Origin: Planctomycetota bacterium
GTDB taxonomy: Bacteria > Planctomycetota > Phycisphaerae > Phycisphaerales > Phycisphaeraceae
DNA: 64,000 nucleotides
Assembly (NCBI GenBank): GCA_024279865.1
Contig: JAJRRC010000022.1
Span: forward strand, 124,001 to 188,000
Direction of reading: 5' to 3'
Shown here: piece after piece, positions 36,137 to 44,959 of the stretch
Numbering within the stretch: the first letter of the stretch is position 1
Layout of the letters: every line of letters starts with the position of its first letter
Translations under genes and position numbers: made by a program
The notes under the pieces: generated by a model
The model's database searches: none
Seen by the model: the letters and a program-made list of their open reading frames with translations, nothing else
Told to the model about the DNA's origin: nothing

Positions 36137-38200
36137 TCACATATCCAACAGCCAGACAGCCACACTGCTAGGACCCAATCGCAGGGATCGGGCATTGGTG
36201 TCAAAAGGTTCGTTCGTGGCAAGGTTGACTGCTTTAAGACCTGTAGGCCACAAAGAGCCCGGCGGAATCGAGCGACTGCCAGGACCAAAGTTTGCCGCAA
36301 TCACATACATCCGATTGTCCCGCCCCATGACCCGCATGACCCGTAACTCGCCATCAATTTTGTGCGTACTTTTGGAGGCCAGGTAACCGGTTTCCTGTGC
36401 ATTGGTGTTGGTTGCGATTACAAAACCAATGTCCAGAATCACCGTATAAGGATGAACCGCCTGCACATGGTTGCGATGATGCCAGCAAAGTTCGTCCACA
36501 TGGAGGCTTTGATATGAGCCACCACGACGTTTAAAGGATCGGTCCAAGCACAATTGACTGCTGCCATAAACACCCACCACGCCGAGACGATGATCGATAT
36601 TGACCCAGTTGCTATTGAGTTCGACGATTTCATCTTTGAGCGTTTCGGTTGCCAGTTGAAGTTGGTTTTCTTCGGTGGTTAAGGTTCGCACGTAGCCGTT
36701 GAACAAATCGTTGGGCAGGTTCATGTGCATGCCCTTGATGACTGCGGGAAAAGCTCTGGTTTCACCGGTGCGACAATGGTGCAATCCGACCATGGTCTGG
36801 CCGTCAGGCAAAGCCACAAAAGCCATCTGCAACGTGCCTAGCTGCGTGCTTTTCCAGCCTTCTGCCACAGGCACGTCAATGCCCTCCGCCAAGCGGCCGC
36901 ATGTGGCAAAACCCCCTTCAAAAGTATCAATATGAAACCCTTCAAGACGACGATGCGTATCGCCTGCGGTATCCCCCATAAAACGCACCACGCTACACAG
37001 ATTCGCAGGGCCTTCTAAAAGATGACCATCGTCTGGAGGCAGGCAAATCGCGCCAAGTTGCTCAGGAGATTGCCACGACATATAGCTCAACCGTGTTGCA
37101 CTGCGATGCCAAACCGCATCCTGCTTATTCGCTTCCCAACCGCCCGCAAGGGATGTTTCCAGATCAATCGCCGAAGAACCCTTCCATTGAATTTGCTGAT
37201 GACAAGCCATCGCCATCGCAATCGTAAACGCTTGATCTGATTCGAGCTTGGCCAAGTAATAAGGATTGGTCTGACGTAAATGAGCGAGGCGACCTGCAAA
37301 AAAACTACCATCGTCATTGTGAGCCTGCTCCTTGGCGATCATCTGCAATTGACTGGCAATCAAATACAAACAGTGGCCATCATCAAGCACATTTGCCGCC
37401 AACAGCATGATCGGCAGCATCTCTTGCTGCGTGGTACAGAAACGGACGGTACGTTGGGGTTCTGTACCCCAATCACAAAGTCTGCCGTCGGCAAACATAA
37501 GACGCTTGACCTCTTGCCACAGATCAGACAATAATTCTTTGGGCAATTCAGCCTCTGGAAGATCAAAATGATACATCGCAGCACTGGCCAAAAGCGAAAT
37601 TTTCCCTGCCAAATCCAACGTTTCATCAAACAGAATCGAACCCGAAGATTTTGAAGCATCATCCGTCACATCTGAATCGGATTCGGATTCGATGGCGGCG
37701 TGCAAACTGGCTTGGACCTGCGGAGAGTCCCACTCGGCCATGCGTTTTAAAAACCAGTCGCTAGCCATGGTCAAAGGCTCGGTTCGTAGATATTTAATTT
37801 CACTCACGAGCACACGATGAAGTGCTTGGACATCTTCCTCTGCAAGGTAATCGGTCATCAAACGCATCGCAAAAAGCGTGCGTTCCAAGGCCTGCACACT
37901 CGCGGGCGTATGCCCCCACTTTCGCCCATCGGTACAAGCAAGGTCGCCTGTTTTGTGAGAAGCAAGGCTAAACCGCAACCCAGCCAATGCCTTGGCCTGA
38001 TGAGCTTGCACATCACGGTCATCAATGGACGCGAGGGTGGCCATGGCTGCGACGAATTGCAGGTTCGCTTGCACGCCCCATGCGTCATAGCCTGTGCCAT
38101 AACAGCCCAAGCCTGGATGGTCAGGCAAATCCAACCAATCAGAACCCGTGCTTTTAGACCAACTAGAAAGCAGCTTTAAACATTGACGTACATCGAGCAT
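36137..38200 (-). CDS. Large protein of unknown function, lyase-like architecture
   Basis: 687 aa with no signal peptide. The N-terminal 350 residues are helical with repeated short hydrophobic helices, as in (alpha/alpha) toroids. The C-terminal half is beta-rich (GFHIDTFEGGFATCGRLAEG, VVGVYGSSQLCLDRSFKRR), as in heparinase- or alginate-lyase-type beta-sandwiches. No catalytic motif was recognised. An acidic linker (ESESDSDVTDDASKSSGS) lies at about residue 180. It is 9 bases downstream of the SCO lipoprotein gene on the same strand. Confidence 0.55.
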   Translation of the reverse strand: MLDVRQCLKLLSSWSKSTGSDWLDLPDHPGLGCYGTGYDAWGVQANLQFVAAMATLASIDDRDVQAHQAKALAGLRFSLASHKTGDLACTDGRKWGHTPASVQALERTLFAMRLMTDYLAEEDVQALHRVLVSEIKYLRTEPLTMASDWFLKRMAEWDSPQVQASLHAAIESESDSDVTDDASKSSGSILFDETLDLAGKISLLASAAMYHFDLPEAELPKELLSDLWQEVKRLMFADGRLCDWGTEPQRTVRFCTTQQEMLPIMLLAANVLDDGHCLYLIASQLQMIAKEQAHNDDGSFFAGRLAHLRQTNPYYLAKLESDQAFTIAMAMACHQQIQWKGSSAIDLETSLAGGWEANKQDAVWHRSATRLSYMSWQSPEQLGAICLPPDDGHLLEGPANLCSVVRFMGDTAGDTHRRLEGFHIDTFEGGFATCGRLAEGIDVPVAEGWKSTQLGTLQMAFVALPDGQTMVGLHHCRTGETRAFPAVIKGMHMNLPNDLFNGYVRTLTTEENQLQLATETLKDEIVELNSNWVNIDHRLGVVGVYGSSQLCLDRSFKRRGGSYQSLHVDELCWHHRNHVQAVHPYTVILDIGFVIATNTNAQETGYLASKSTHKIDGELRVMRVMGRDNRMYVIAANFGPGSRSIPPGSLWPTGLKAVNLATNEPFDTNARSLRLGPSSVAVWLLDM

Positions 38201-38209
38201 AAACAGAAC

Positions 38210-38998
38210 CTATTGCACAGCAGAGACCCCAGAGTCTTCATCGACCAATTGTTGCAAATCCGCCAGCACCTTGTCATTATCCCACAGTTGCCCTTGATAA
38301 TCCCGGGTGAAACGGCCTTTAGAATCAATGATAATCATTTCAATGCTATGACTAAAAGATCCCCCAGAATCGGGATACAGATCTATTTGGAATTCTTGGA
38401 GTAATTCGCTGAACGAGTCCTTGTTCGGCCGCACCATCGTCATGTGCGAGCGACCCTCAAAAAGCAAGCCTCGATCCATGCCATATTTTTTCAATCGCTC
38501 AGGCGTGTCATATACCGGATCGTAGCTGATCAGTAAGAGCTGTACCTTGTCGCCTAGACCTACAGCGAGCACCTTGCGTTGAAGGTTCGCCATCTGCACG
38601 GTGATCAGAGGACACATCCGTGGATCGGGGCATCGGGTGTACATGAATGTCACTGCCGTCGGCCGCGTGACGATTTGGGAGAGCTGCAAAGATTGCCCTT
38701 CCTGATCGGTGACTTCAAAATCCAGGTCGTAAGCATCTCGCTCAGCAGGAACGAACCACTGGCCAGCCCGAGCGGGAGGCTTTTCTTTACGTTCAGCCAT
38801 GACCTCGGCCACCTGTTCGTTGGTTGGCACGGGAGCGACTTCTTTCGTCGGCGGACAACACGGAGGCAAAGCAGATGCGGCCTCGGTCGTCACTTTTACA
38901 TCAGACGACGTTTTCAATGATGCTGGAGACTCCTCTTTACATCCAACCAAACCAAAACTGACACCAACCAAAATCAAAATTGTGAAACGGGCAAACAT
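38210..38998 (-). CDS. SCO1/SenC family lipoprotein
   Basis: 262 aa from ATG 38998. The lipobox LVGC gives lipidation at C20. A Cys/Pro-rich linker (PPCCPPTKE) precedes the thioredoxin-like SCO domain. The copper site is RCPDPRMCP, a CxxxxxC in place of the classic CxxxC, with the distal histidine in SFSHSIEM. SCO proteins assemble Cu-A of cytochrome oxidase or act in thiol redox. No oxidase genes are in the window. A longer upstream reading (39076) runs into repeat DNA and is unlikely. Confidence 0.85.
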   Translation of the reverse strand: MFARFTILILVGVSFGLVGCKEESPASLKTSSDVKVTTEAASALPPCCPPTKEVAPVPTNEQVAEVMAERKEKPPARAGQWFVPAERDAYDLDFEVTDQEGQSLQLSQIVTRPTAVTFMYTRCPDPRMCPLITVQMANLQRKVLAVGLGDKVQLLLISYDPVYDTPERLKKYGMDRGLLFEGRSHMTMVRPNKDSFSELLQEFQIDLYPDSGGSFSHSIEMIIIDSKGRFTRDYQGQLWDNDKVLADLQQLVDEDSGVSAVQ

Positions 38999-39032
38999 GT
39001 GTGCGTCCTTTCGGGTGGAAACGAACTGCTTA

Positions 39033-39067
39033 TCACTTAAAAATAGCCGCAAGCAAACTGCTTGCGC
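39033..39067 (-). mobile_element. Remnant of the foldback element (hairpin part)
   Basis: On the minus strand GACGCGCAAGCAGTTTGCTTGCGGCTATTTTTAA aligns with the core of the copies at 26161 and 35945, but stem bases differ in a compensatory way (GCAAGC/GCTTGC instead of GCACGC/GCGTGC). The outer arms are missing. A long G/C-rich tandem array lies on its left side, where other copies carry CCCCCCCGG. Confidence 0.6.
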
Positions 39068-39083
39068 GTCTGGCATTCCAAGG

Positions 39084-39170
39084 AAACTTCCGGGGAACTT
39101 CCGGGGAACTTCCGGGGAACTTCCGGGGAGATTCCGGGGATTCCGGGGATTCCGGGGGTTCCGGGGGGGG
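39084..39170. repeat. 12-bp and 9-bp G/C-rich tandem array after the rhomboid gene
   Basis: Four GGAACTTCCGGG-type 12-bp units are followed by three GATTCCGGG-type 9-bp units and a G9 run. The array ends 2 bases before the rhomboid stop codon on the minus strand. It lies next to the foldback remnant at 39033. Confidence 0.92.
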
Positions 39171-39172
39171 GA

Positions 39173-40117
39173 TTATTGCTGACGTCGCGTAGCTTCTCCA
39201 AGTGTTTTTTTCTCACTATTGGTCAAACTTTGAATACCAGAGATTTTGACTTTATCGAGGATTCGGTTCACCTCAGCCTCTAAGGAAGTACGGGTCTTTT
39301 CCTCTCGCTGTTGACGCCAATTTTGAGCCCGCCCCGCAAGGGTGGAACCTCGCCCAAACCGGTCGGCAAAGTTCAATAAATTCGGATGACGCACCAGTAA
39401 AAACCCAAGAGCCGCACCGCCCAGATGCGCTGCCTGGCCACCTGCATTACTGCCTGCGTTGATCACGGTATAGGCTGCAATCGCCAACGCGACCCACAGC
39501 ACCACTTTCAACGGCACAGGCAAAATGAACATGACCAAAACCTTCGTGTCCGGAGCGATGCGTGCTGCAGCAACGAGAATTCCAAATATCCCTGCCGACG
39601 CACCCACCAACGGTGTCCATGGCGCATCGACCAAGACACCCATCGAAAGCAACAACAAATACGCCACCGCGCCCGTGATGCCACACAACAGATAAAAAGC
39701 CAAAAACCGCTTGGAACCCAAATACATTTCAATCATCGGGCCCAAGAAAAACAACCCCAGCATATTCATTAAAATATGATTGAAATTCGCATGCAAAAAT
39801 TGAAACGTAATCAATCGCCAAATTTGAAATTGTTGAATCGCCAACGTCGCTGAAAAATGACCCAGCCCATCAAGCAACGGCATCTGCATCATCCCGTGTG
39901 GTGTGGCCTGTGTCACCACCATCCCCATACGAGCAAACAACGCATCGAGAAAAAACGCCGCGATGTTAATAATGAGCAGCCAAGTCACCACGGAATGACG
40001 GCCTAGCTTTGGCAAAGCAAAACGACCCATTCGGGTGTAATTGCCACCCAAATTTCCGGAAGAACTTCCAGTAAAGCCCGATAGGCCACGGTTATAATCT
40101 CGGTCGTGAAAACTCAT
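39173..40117 (-). CDS. Rhomboid family intramembrane serine protease
   Basis: 314 aa with about six membrane segments. The catalytic serine is in GASAGIFG and the catalytic histidine in AAHLGGAALGF; the L1-loop region includes ITFQFLHANFNHILMNM. It has soluble tails at both ends. Substrates are unknown. The ATG overlaps the upstream NUDIX stop codon as ATGA, so the pair is coupled. Confidence 0.92.
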   Translation of the reverse strand: MSFHDRDYNRGLSGFTGSSSGNLGGNYTRMGRFALPKLGRHSVVTWLLIINIAAFFLDALFARMGMVVTQATPHGMMQMPLLDGLGHFSATLAIQQFQIWRLITFQFLHANFNHILMNMLGLFFLGPMIEMYLGSKRFLAFYLLCGITGAVAYLLLLSMGVLVDAPWTPLVGASAGIFGILVAAARIAPDTKVLVMFILPVPLKVVLWVALAIAAYTVINAGSNAGGQAAHLGGAALGFLLVRHPNLLNFADRFGRGSTLAGRAQNWRQQREEKTRTSLEAEVNRILDKVKISGIQSLTNSEKKTLGEATRRQQ

Positions 40118-40665
40118 CGGCTCGCAGTATGATTCCCAAAAGTTTGATAATACAACAACGTCGCAATCGTCTTGCCGTCACGGATTTCTCCGTCACGAAT
40201 CATCGCGATGGACTGTTCCAACGGCATCACCTCAACGGTAATCTTCTCCGAAGCTTCGAGCTGCTGTCCAACGGCTTCAAGATCTGTTGCAAGGTAAGCC
40301 CACATCTGTTCTGTACAAATACCCGGACTGGAAAAAAACGTCGTCAAAAGATTCATCCCCGACGCTCGGTAGCCCGCCTCTTCAATCAACTCCCGACCGG
40401 CTGTCTGCTCAGGCGGCTCGCCCGAATCGAGCGTGCCAGCGGGCAATTCCCAAAGTAACTGACCCACGGCCGACCGATCATTGCGGATCATCACAATCGT
40501 TCGCTCATTGAGCAACGGTAAAATCACCACCGCGCCCGGGTGAACCACCACATCCTTGCGAAACATCCCCGATGCTGGATCACGATTGGGCAGCTCCGTT
40601 GTCACGACATCAAATCGCTTGCCTTCAAATACCTTCGTCGCAGTTTTTTGCAGGTCTTCGTTCAT
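40114..40665 (-). CDS. NUDIX hydrolase, ADP-ribose pyrophosphatase type
   Basis: 183 aa from MNEDLQKT (a longer start at 40734 is possible). The NUDIX box is GTLDSGEPPEQTAGRELIEEAGY in shorter pieces: G, then E at the right spacing, then RELIEEAGY. A conserved Pro 16 residues after the box region and SPGICTEQMWAYLATDL match the ADP-ribose subfamily. The gene is coupled to the rhomboid gene. Confidence 0.88.
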   Translation of the reverse strand: MNEDLQKTATKVFEGKRFDVVTTELPNRDPASGMFRKDVVVHPGAVVILPLLNERTIVMIRNDRSAVGQLLWELPAGTLDSGEPPEQTAGRELIEEAGYRASGMNLLTTFFSSPGICTEQMWAYLATDLEAVGQQLEASEKITVEVMPLEQSIAMIRDGEIRDGKTIATLLYYQTFGNHTASR

Positions 40666-40930
40666 GAAGACACATTGTATACCAATTGCTTCAATAGAAC
40701 ATGATCCTTTCAGATTAAGAACATCCTTTGACAAACAAGATAAAAAGACGGTTTTTCAGTGGCATCAACACCTTTAATCGCGTATTCTCTAATTCCTTCT
40801 GGATGGACGCTTCTATTTAATTTCGGACTTTACTTTTCCCGAAACTGCCGGTCTCCCGGAAACCACTGGCCTTTGAGCCCTTGAAAACGATCAAAGTAAC
40901 GGACTGAATTTGAGAAAGAACAAAGCACCA

Positions 40931-41398
40931 ATGACGCATCAAAGATTGATTTTAAGTGGCTTACTGGCTGCTTGTATGGGACTTTGTGGATGCTCCACGC
41001 TCGGAACCGCCAAAGTCCCCCCGCGTGTGAAATTAATCACGCCACAACGCGTCTATCATCAACTGACCTGGAACCCCGAAGAATTAACCAAAGACGTTGC
41101 AGTACGATCCCATCGCGTCACCCGCAGCGCCAGCTACCACACGGTGCGTGTTCGAACGGCAGAAAAACCCCATGTTCACGACAAACATGACATGGTCGTC
41201 ACCGTTCTGTCTGGCATCGCACGCATCCATCTGGGTCTCAAATCCTTTGACCTCAAACCCGGCGACGTGGTGGAAATCCCACGTGGAACCATCCACTGGG
41301 TCGAAAATTTATCTGCCAAACAAGCCTACGAAGCATTTGTGGTCTTCACCCCACCGTACCATGGCAGAGACAAACGAGTCATCGATCTACCTCGGTAA
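40931..41398 (+). CDS. Cupin-domain lipoprotein
   Basis: 155 aa from MTHQRLILS. The lipobox LCGC follows a short hydrophobic stretch. The second half is a single cupin barrel: PHVHDKHDMVVTVLSG (metal-binding His) and LKPGDVVEIPRGTIHWVEN. An envelope-anchored metal-binding cupin is inferred, with no known substrate. The start at 40910 is less likely because it adds charged residues before the signal. Confidence 0.8.
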   Translation: MTHQRLILSGLLAACMGLCGCSTLGTAKVPPRVKLITPQRVYHQLTWNPEELTKDVAVRSHRVTRSASYHTVRVRTAEKPHVHDKHDMVVTVLSGIARIHLGLKSFDLKPGDVVEIPRGTIHWVENLSAKQAYEAFVVFTPPYHGRDKRVIDLPR

Positions 41399-41591
41399 TC
41401 AAAACAGGCCATGGGCCATTTCTGATTGTGCCTCCCCCACAACAACGTTCCAATAACTCACAATTTGAGATTCATACGCATCTGGCATTGCGTCGATAGA
41501 TCAAATAGTAAGGCAAATAAACTGCCTTCAAACGGTGCTTTGCACCCGCGGCTGCCATATAATACAAATAGCACGTGGCAGACGAGAATAT

Positions 41592-41615
41592 GTTTAGGCT
41601 CAAAAAAGCCTAAAC
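41592..41615 (+). promoter_or_regulatory. Perfect inverted repeat upstream of the Pro-rich exported protein
   Basis: GTTTAGGCT and AGCCTAAAC form a 9-bp perfect stem around CAAAAA, 42 bases before the next start codon. No T-run follows on the plus strand, so an operator or leader hairpin is more likely than a terminator. The rest of 41399-41656 shows nothing else. Confidence 0.5.
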
Positions 41616-41656
41616 ACTGAAACAAAAACAAGTTAAAGTGATCAAGGGGATCGACC

Positions 41657-43438
41657 ATGCAATCAAAAAAACTTTTTGCCATCACCAGCATCCTAGTCTT
41701 TGGCATTGCCGAAGTGACTGTTCAAGGCCAATACGGACTGGACAACAACCTCGAACAATCCTCGAGCCAAATCAACCCCAGCTCCCCTTTGACAGATTAT
41801 GGTGCGAGAAACAACCTCATCACCGGTAACGTCAGTGGAAACAAACAGTTCCGTGGCAACGTCGACTATGGCTCTGCGGGCGATTTCCGAGGTTCCGCCG
41901 GCAGTGACCACCTCTTTCGATACCGAGCCAGCGCAGCCCCCGCAGGCGCGATACGGAACATGCTCAGCCCCCAAAGCATCCGACGCAGTAGTCGAGCAGC
42001 TATTTTGGGCAATGTCCCCACACTTCGCTCGAATTCTCGGAACCTGATCCCATCGGTCGATACCTCCGTCGGCACTTATCGGACAGGTCAAGTCCAACCC
42101 CAAGCACCAGGTGCCAGCCAAGCTGGCCTCAGTAGCAACAGGTCCTTGAATGTACGAACCCGCCAGCAAAGCCGTGCCCAGCCAGGCTCACCCATGACCG
42201 TGAATCTGCGTCCGCTTGCCATCGGCGGCCGCTCTGCTGCCTCGGTCCCCGCGCAGCGAGCTTTCACGCCTTCGCAAACCAACCCCGATAGCTTGCTGGC
42301 TTATCCTTTATCCACCGCCCCCAAACCCACCGCTCAAACACCTGCCCCGGCGCGAAGCCTCCTCTCCTCACAGCCGGCTCATGAGCCTCATGCTTCTCAA
42401 GAACAGCGTGTGTTGAAACTTCAATCTCAACAAACTTCAGATCAGGGATCATTAAACGCCCTGCCCGGACAAGATGCCTTCCAAATGCTCCGCCAAGCCA
42501 AAGCCAACCGCCAACGCATCGCCCAAGGTCTCGAACCACTCACCCACGGCCCCAACCCCACCAACCAACTCATCAAATCGACCCACAAAAAAACCGCAAC
42601 CCCCGGTTCCCCCGGTTCCCCCGGCTCCCCCGGTTCCCCCGGCTCCCCCGGCTCCCCCCGAACCCCTGCAAATACCTTGGGGTCACCCCAATCCCTTGGC
42701 AATGCCCAAACAGTCGCCCAGGCGGACGCGTTTAGCCAAGTGCTTCAAGCCGTGTCTCAAGGTATCACCACGCCACAAGAATTAGCACGCCAACGACAGC
42801 AAGAACAACAGCAAATCACCCACGCACGATTGACTGCCCGAGGTGTCCAAACACCACAACCCGCCATCGCCAGCCCACCCCCCACCGGCGGCTTGTTCGC
42901 AACAGCCAAACCCGCTGCTAAAACCGCCCCTGTGGTCCCAGGAATCCCCGAACACTCTTCACAAACAGCCACCGACTTACAACGCCAGTGGTACAACACA
43001 CGCATGCTCCAACAAGGGAACAATAACTTGCGTCATGGCCAGTATTTTGATGCAGCACGCAAATTCCGAAATGTCCTGCTTTCTGAGCCAAACACGTTCG
43101 AAGCCAGCAGAGGCCTGCTCCATGCTCAGATTGGTGCGGGCATGATCCGCGTGGCCTCGTTGAACCTGCGATCACTTTTTGAAAAATTCCCTCAAAGCAT
43201 CTCAAACAAAGTCGATATCGCAACCTTACCAAACGCAAAAAGACGCAACTGGGTCCGTCAGCAGGCACAAAGTTTAATGGATCAGTTTGGGAATCATGAT
43301 GCGGCTTTGCTCTTGGCCTATCTGGGCTATCAGACATCTGACGCACAGTTGTTACAATATGGCATGAACATAGCGCAGCAGAACCTTCAGGGCGACCCCC
43401 TCCTTCCGCTGCTTCGCCGTGCTTGGCAAGGGAAATAA
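41657..43438 (+). CDS. Exported Pro-rich protein with collagen-like insertion
   Basis: 593 aa with a signal peptide (LFAITSILVFGIAEVTVQG). Residues 20-300 are Gln/Ser/Pro/Arg-rich and low in structure. At residues 314-334 lies a run of PGS triplets encoded by 9-bp CCCCGG(T/C)TC repeats. The last 150 residues are helical and TPR-like (QGNNNLRHGQYFDAARKF, EASRGLLHAQIGAGMIRVA). No family was recognised. A periplasmic or surface scaffold is a guess. Confidence 0.7.
   Translation: MQSKKLFAITSILVFGIAEVTVQGQYGLDNNLEQSSSQINPSSPLTDYGARNNLITGNVSGNKQFRGNVDYGSAGDFRGSAGSDHLFRYRASAAPAGAIRNMLSPQSIRRSSRAAILGNVPTLRSNSRNLIPSVDTSVGTYRTGQVQPQAPGASQAGLSSNRSLNVRTRQQSRAQPGSPMTVNLRPLAIGGRSAASVPAQRAFTPSQTNPDSLLAYPLSTAPKPTAQTPAPARSLLSSQPAHEPHASQEQRVLKLQSQQTSDQGSLNALPGQDAFQMLRQAKANRQRIAQGLEPLTHGPNPTNQLIKSTHKKTATPGSPGSPGSPGSPGSPGSPRTPANTLGSPQSLGNAQTVAQADAFSQVLQAVSQGITTPQELARQRQQEQQQITHARLTARGVQTPQPAIASPPPTGGLFATAKPAAKTAPVVPGIPEHSSQTATDLQRQWYNTRMLQQGNNNLRHGQYFDAARKFRNVLLSEPNTFEASRGLLHAQIGAGMIRVASLNLRSLFEKFPQSISNKVDIATLPNAKRRNWVRQQAQSLMDQFGNHDAALLLAYLGYQTSDAQLLQYGMNIAQQNLQGDPLLPLLRRAWQGK
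42597..42660. repeat. 9-bp tandem repeat CCCCGG(T/C)TC, in frame
   Basis: Six to seven units in a row encode PGS repeated in the exported Pro-rich protein. It belongs to the same G/C-rich family as the 12-bp arrays. Confidence 0.92.
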
Positions 43439-43537
43439 AGTTTCTTCCCCCCAAAAGCCTCCCAACAACACCCGCAAGACCACGTTTCAGCAACCGTTGG
43501 TTCCTTGAAACAGTGCAAAGTATTGTTTGAATTTAAG

Positions 43538-44959
43538 ATGACGAATACCTCAATCCAATCTGCCACCACCTCCGCCATCAACGTTGCCCAGCAACAGGTG
43601 CGTCAGCTCCAATCTGAAAAGCAAGAACTTGTTTCAGAAAAACAAGAGCTCGTTCAGCGCGTCAAAGAAGCTGATGTGCTCTATACCTTGAGTACATTGC
43701 TTTCAGCCCATCGCAATGTGGACGAGTTGCTTAACTCTGCGGCTGAACTGGCTGTCAAGGTCATGCACGCCAAAGCTGCGAGCATCCGTCTGCTCAGTGA
43801 TGATGGGACGGAGTTAATCCCCAAGGCCACTTGTAATTTGTCTGAAGGTTATTTGAAGAACAAGCCCATTCGTGTGGAGAATAGCGAATTGGCTCGCCGG
43901 GCATTTGAAGGGGACGTGACTTATATTCCTGACATTTCCCAGGACACCCGCACGCTGTATCCCAGTGATGTCAAGCGTGAGGGGCTCGTCTCCATGCTCA
44001 GCGCGCCGATGGTGTACAAGGATCAAACCTTGGGCACACTCCGGGTTTATTCAGGTGAACCGCGTGCGTTTTCACCTTCTTCGGGAGAGCTACTCAAAGC
44101 GGTCGGTCACTTGATGGCTGCGGCGATTGATCACGCCCGCGTGGATGCAAGAGAATCTGAACGTCGTCACGTCAAGCGTCAATTGCAGATGGGTGCTGCG
44201 GTGCAACGACGGATGTTGCCTGCGACGATGCCTCAGATGCCGCCGTTTGATATTGCAGCGCGTTATGAAGCGAGTTTGGATCTGGGGGGCGACTTTTTTG
44301 ACTTTATCGATCTCGAAGGCCACCTCGGCGTGGTCGTTGCAGACGTGGTCGGCAAGGGCGTGGCTGCCAGTTTACTCATGTCTGCCGTCCGAGCTTCCTT
44401 ACGAGCGTATGCACAAGATGTGTACGATCTGGATGAAGTGATTTCCCGCGTGAACTATGCCATGAGCCGCGACACGCTGGTCAATGAATTTGCAACCTTG
44501 TTTTATGGGGTCCTTGATCCACAGACCTGTCAGTTGACCTATTGCAATGCAGGCCACGAGCCGCCGCTGCTTTTGCGAGACGGGAAAATCCAAATGCTCG
44601 AAACAGGCGGCATGATCATCGGGGTCGATGATCAAGAAGTTTACGATAAGCAAAACGTCAAGCTCCAGGCAAACGACTACCTGCTGTTTTACACCGACGG
44701 CCTCACCGAAGCCTTTGATTTTAACGATAAACAATTCGGTCGAGAACGCATCAACAACGCCCTCAAAGAAGCAGCCGAAGCTCGCATGGATGCTCAAACC
44801 ACCCTCAAACACATCCACTGGCAGCTCAGACGTTTCACCGGCTTACGGGACTTGATGGATGATTTAACCATTGTGGTCATTCGTGTCACCGACGAACAGG
44901 CAGCTCTGGCATTGCCAACCAACAACAAAACCCAATACAAAAACGAGATCGAATCATGA
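43538..44959 (+). CDS. GAF and PP2C (SpoIIE/RsbU) type serine phosphatase
   Basis: 473 aa from ATG 43538. An N-terminal coiled coil carries a duplicated heptad (SEKQELVSEKQELV). A GAF domain follows at about residues 50-205 and a SpoIIE phosphatase domain at about 215-460. Metal-binding aspartates sit in GGDFFDF, VVADVVGKGVAASL and DGLTEAFD; GVLDPQTCQLTYCNAGHEPPLL is typical. Such enzymes dephosphorylate anti-anti-sigma proteins in partner switching, but no STAS or anti-sigma kinase gene is adjacent. Its stop codon overlaps the next start as ATGA. Confidence 0.9.
   Translation: MTNTSIQSATTSAINVAQQQVRQLQSEKQELVSEKQELVQRVKEADVLYTLSTLLSAHRNVDELLNSAAELAVKVMHAKAASIRLLSDDGTELIPKATCNLSEGYLKNKPIRVENSELARRAFEGDVTYIPDISQDTRTLYPSDVKREGLVSMLSAPMVYKDQTLGTLRVYSGEPRAFSPSSGELLKAVGHLMAAAIDHARVDARESERRHVKRQLQMGAAVQRRMLPATMPQMPPFDIAARYEASLDLGGDFFDFIDLEGHLGVVVADVVGKGVAASLLMSAVRASLRAYAQDVYDLDEVISRVNYAMSRDTLVNEFATLFYGVLDPQTCQLTYCNAGHEPPLLLRDGKIQMLETGGMIIGVDDQEVYDKQNVKLQANDYLLFYTDGLTEAFDFNDKQFGRERINNALKEAAEARMDAQTTLKHIHWQLRRFTGLRDLMDDLTIVVIRVTDEQAALALPTNNKTQYKNEIES

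Noticed and set aside
42442-42785. Collagen-like open frames on both strands around the PGS repeat
   Set aside because: They are products of the 9-bp array, which lacks stop codons in all frames; the 593-aa reading frame has a signal peptide and structured C-terminus.
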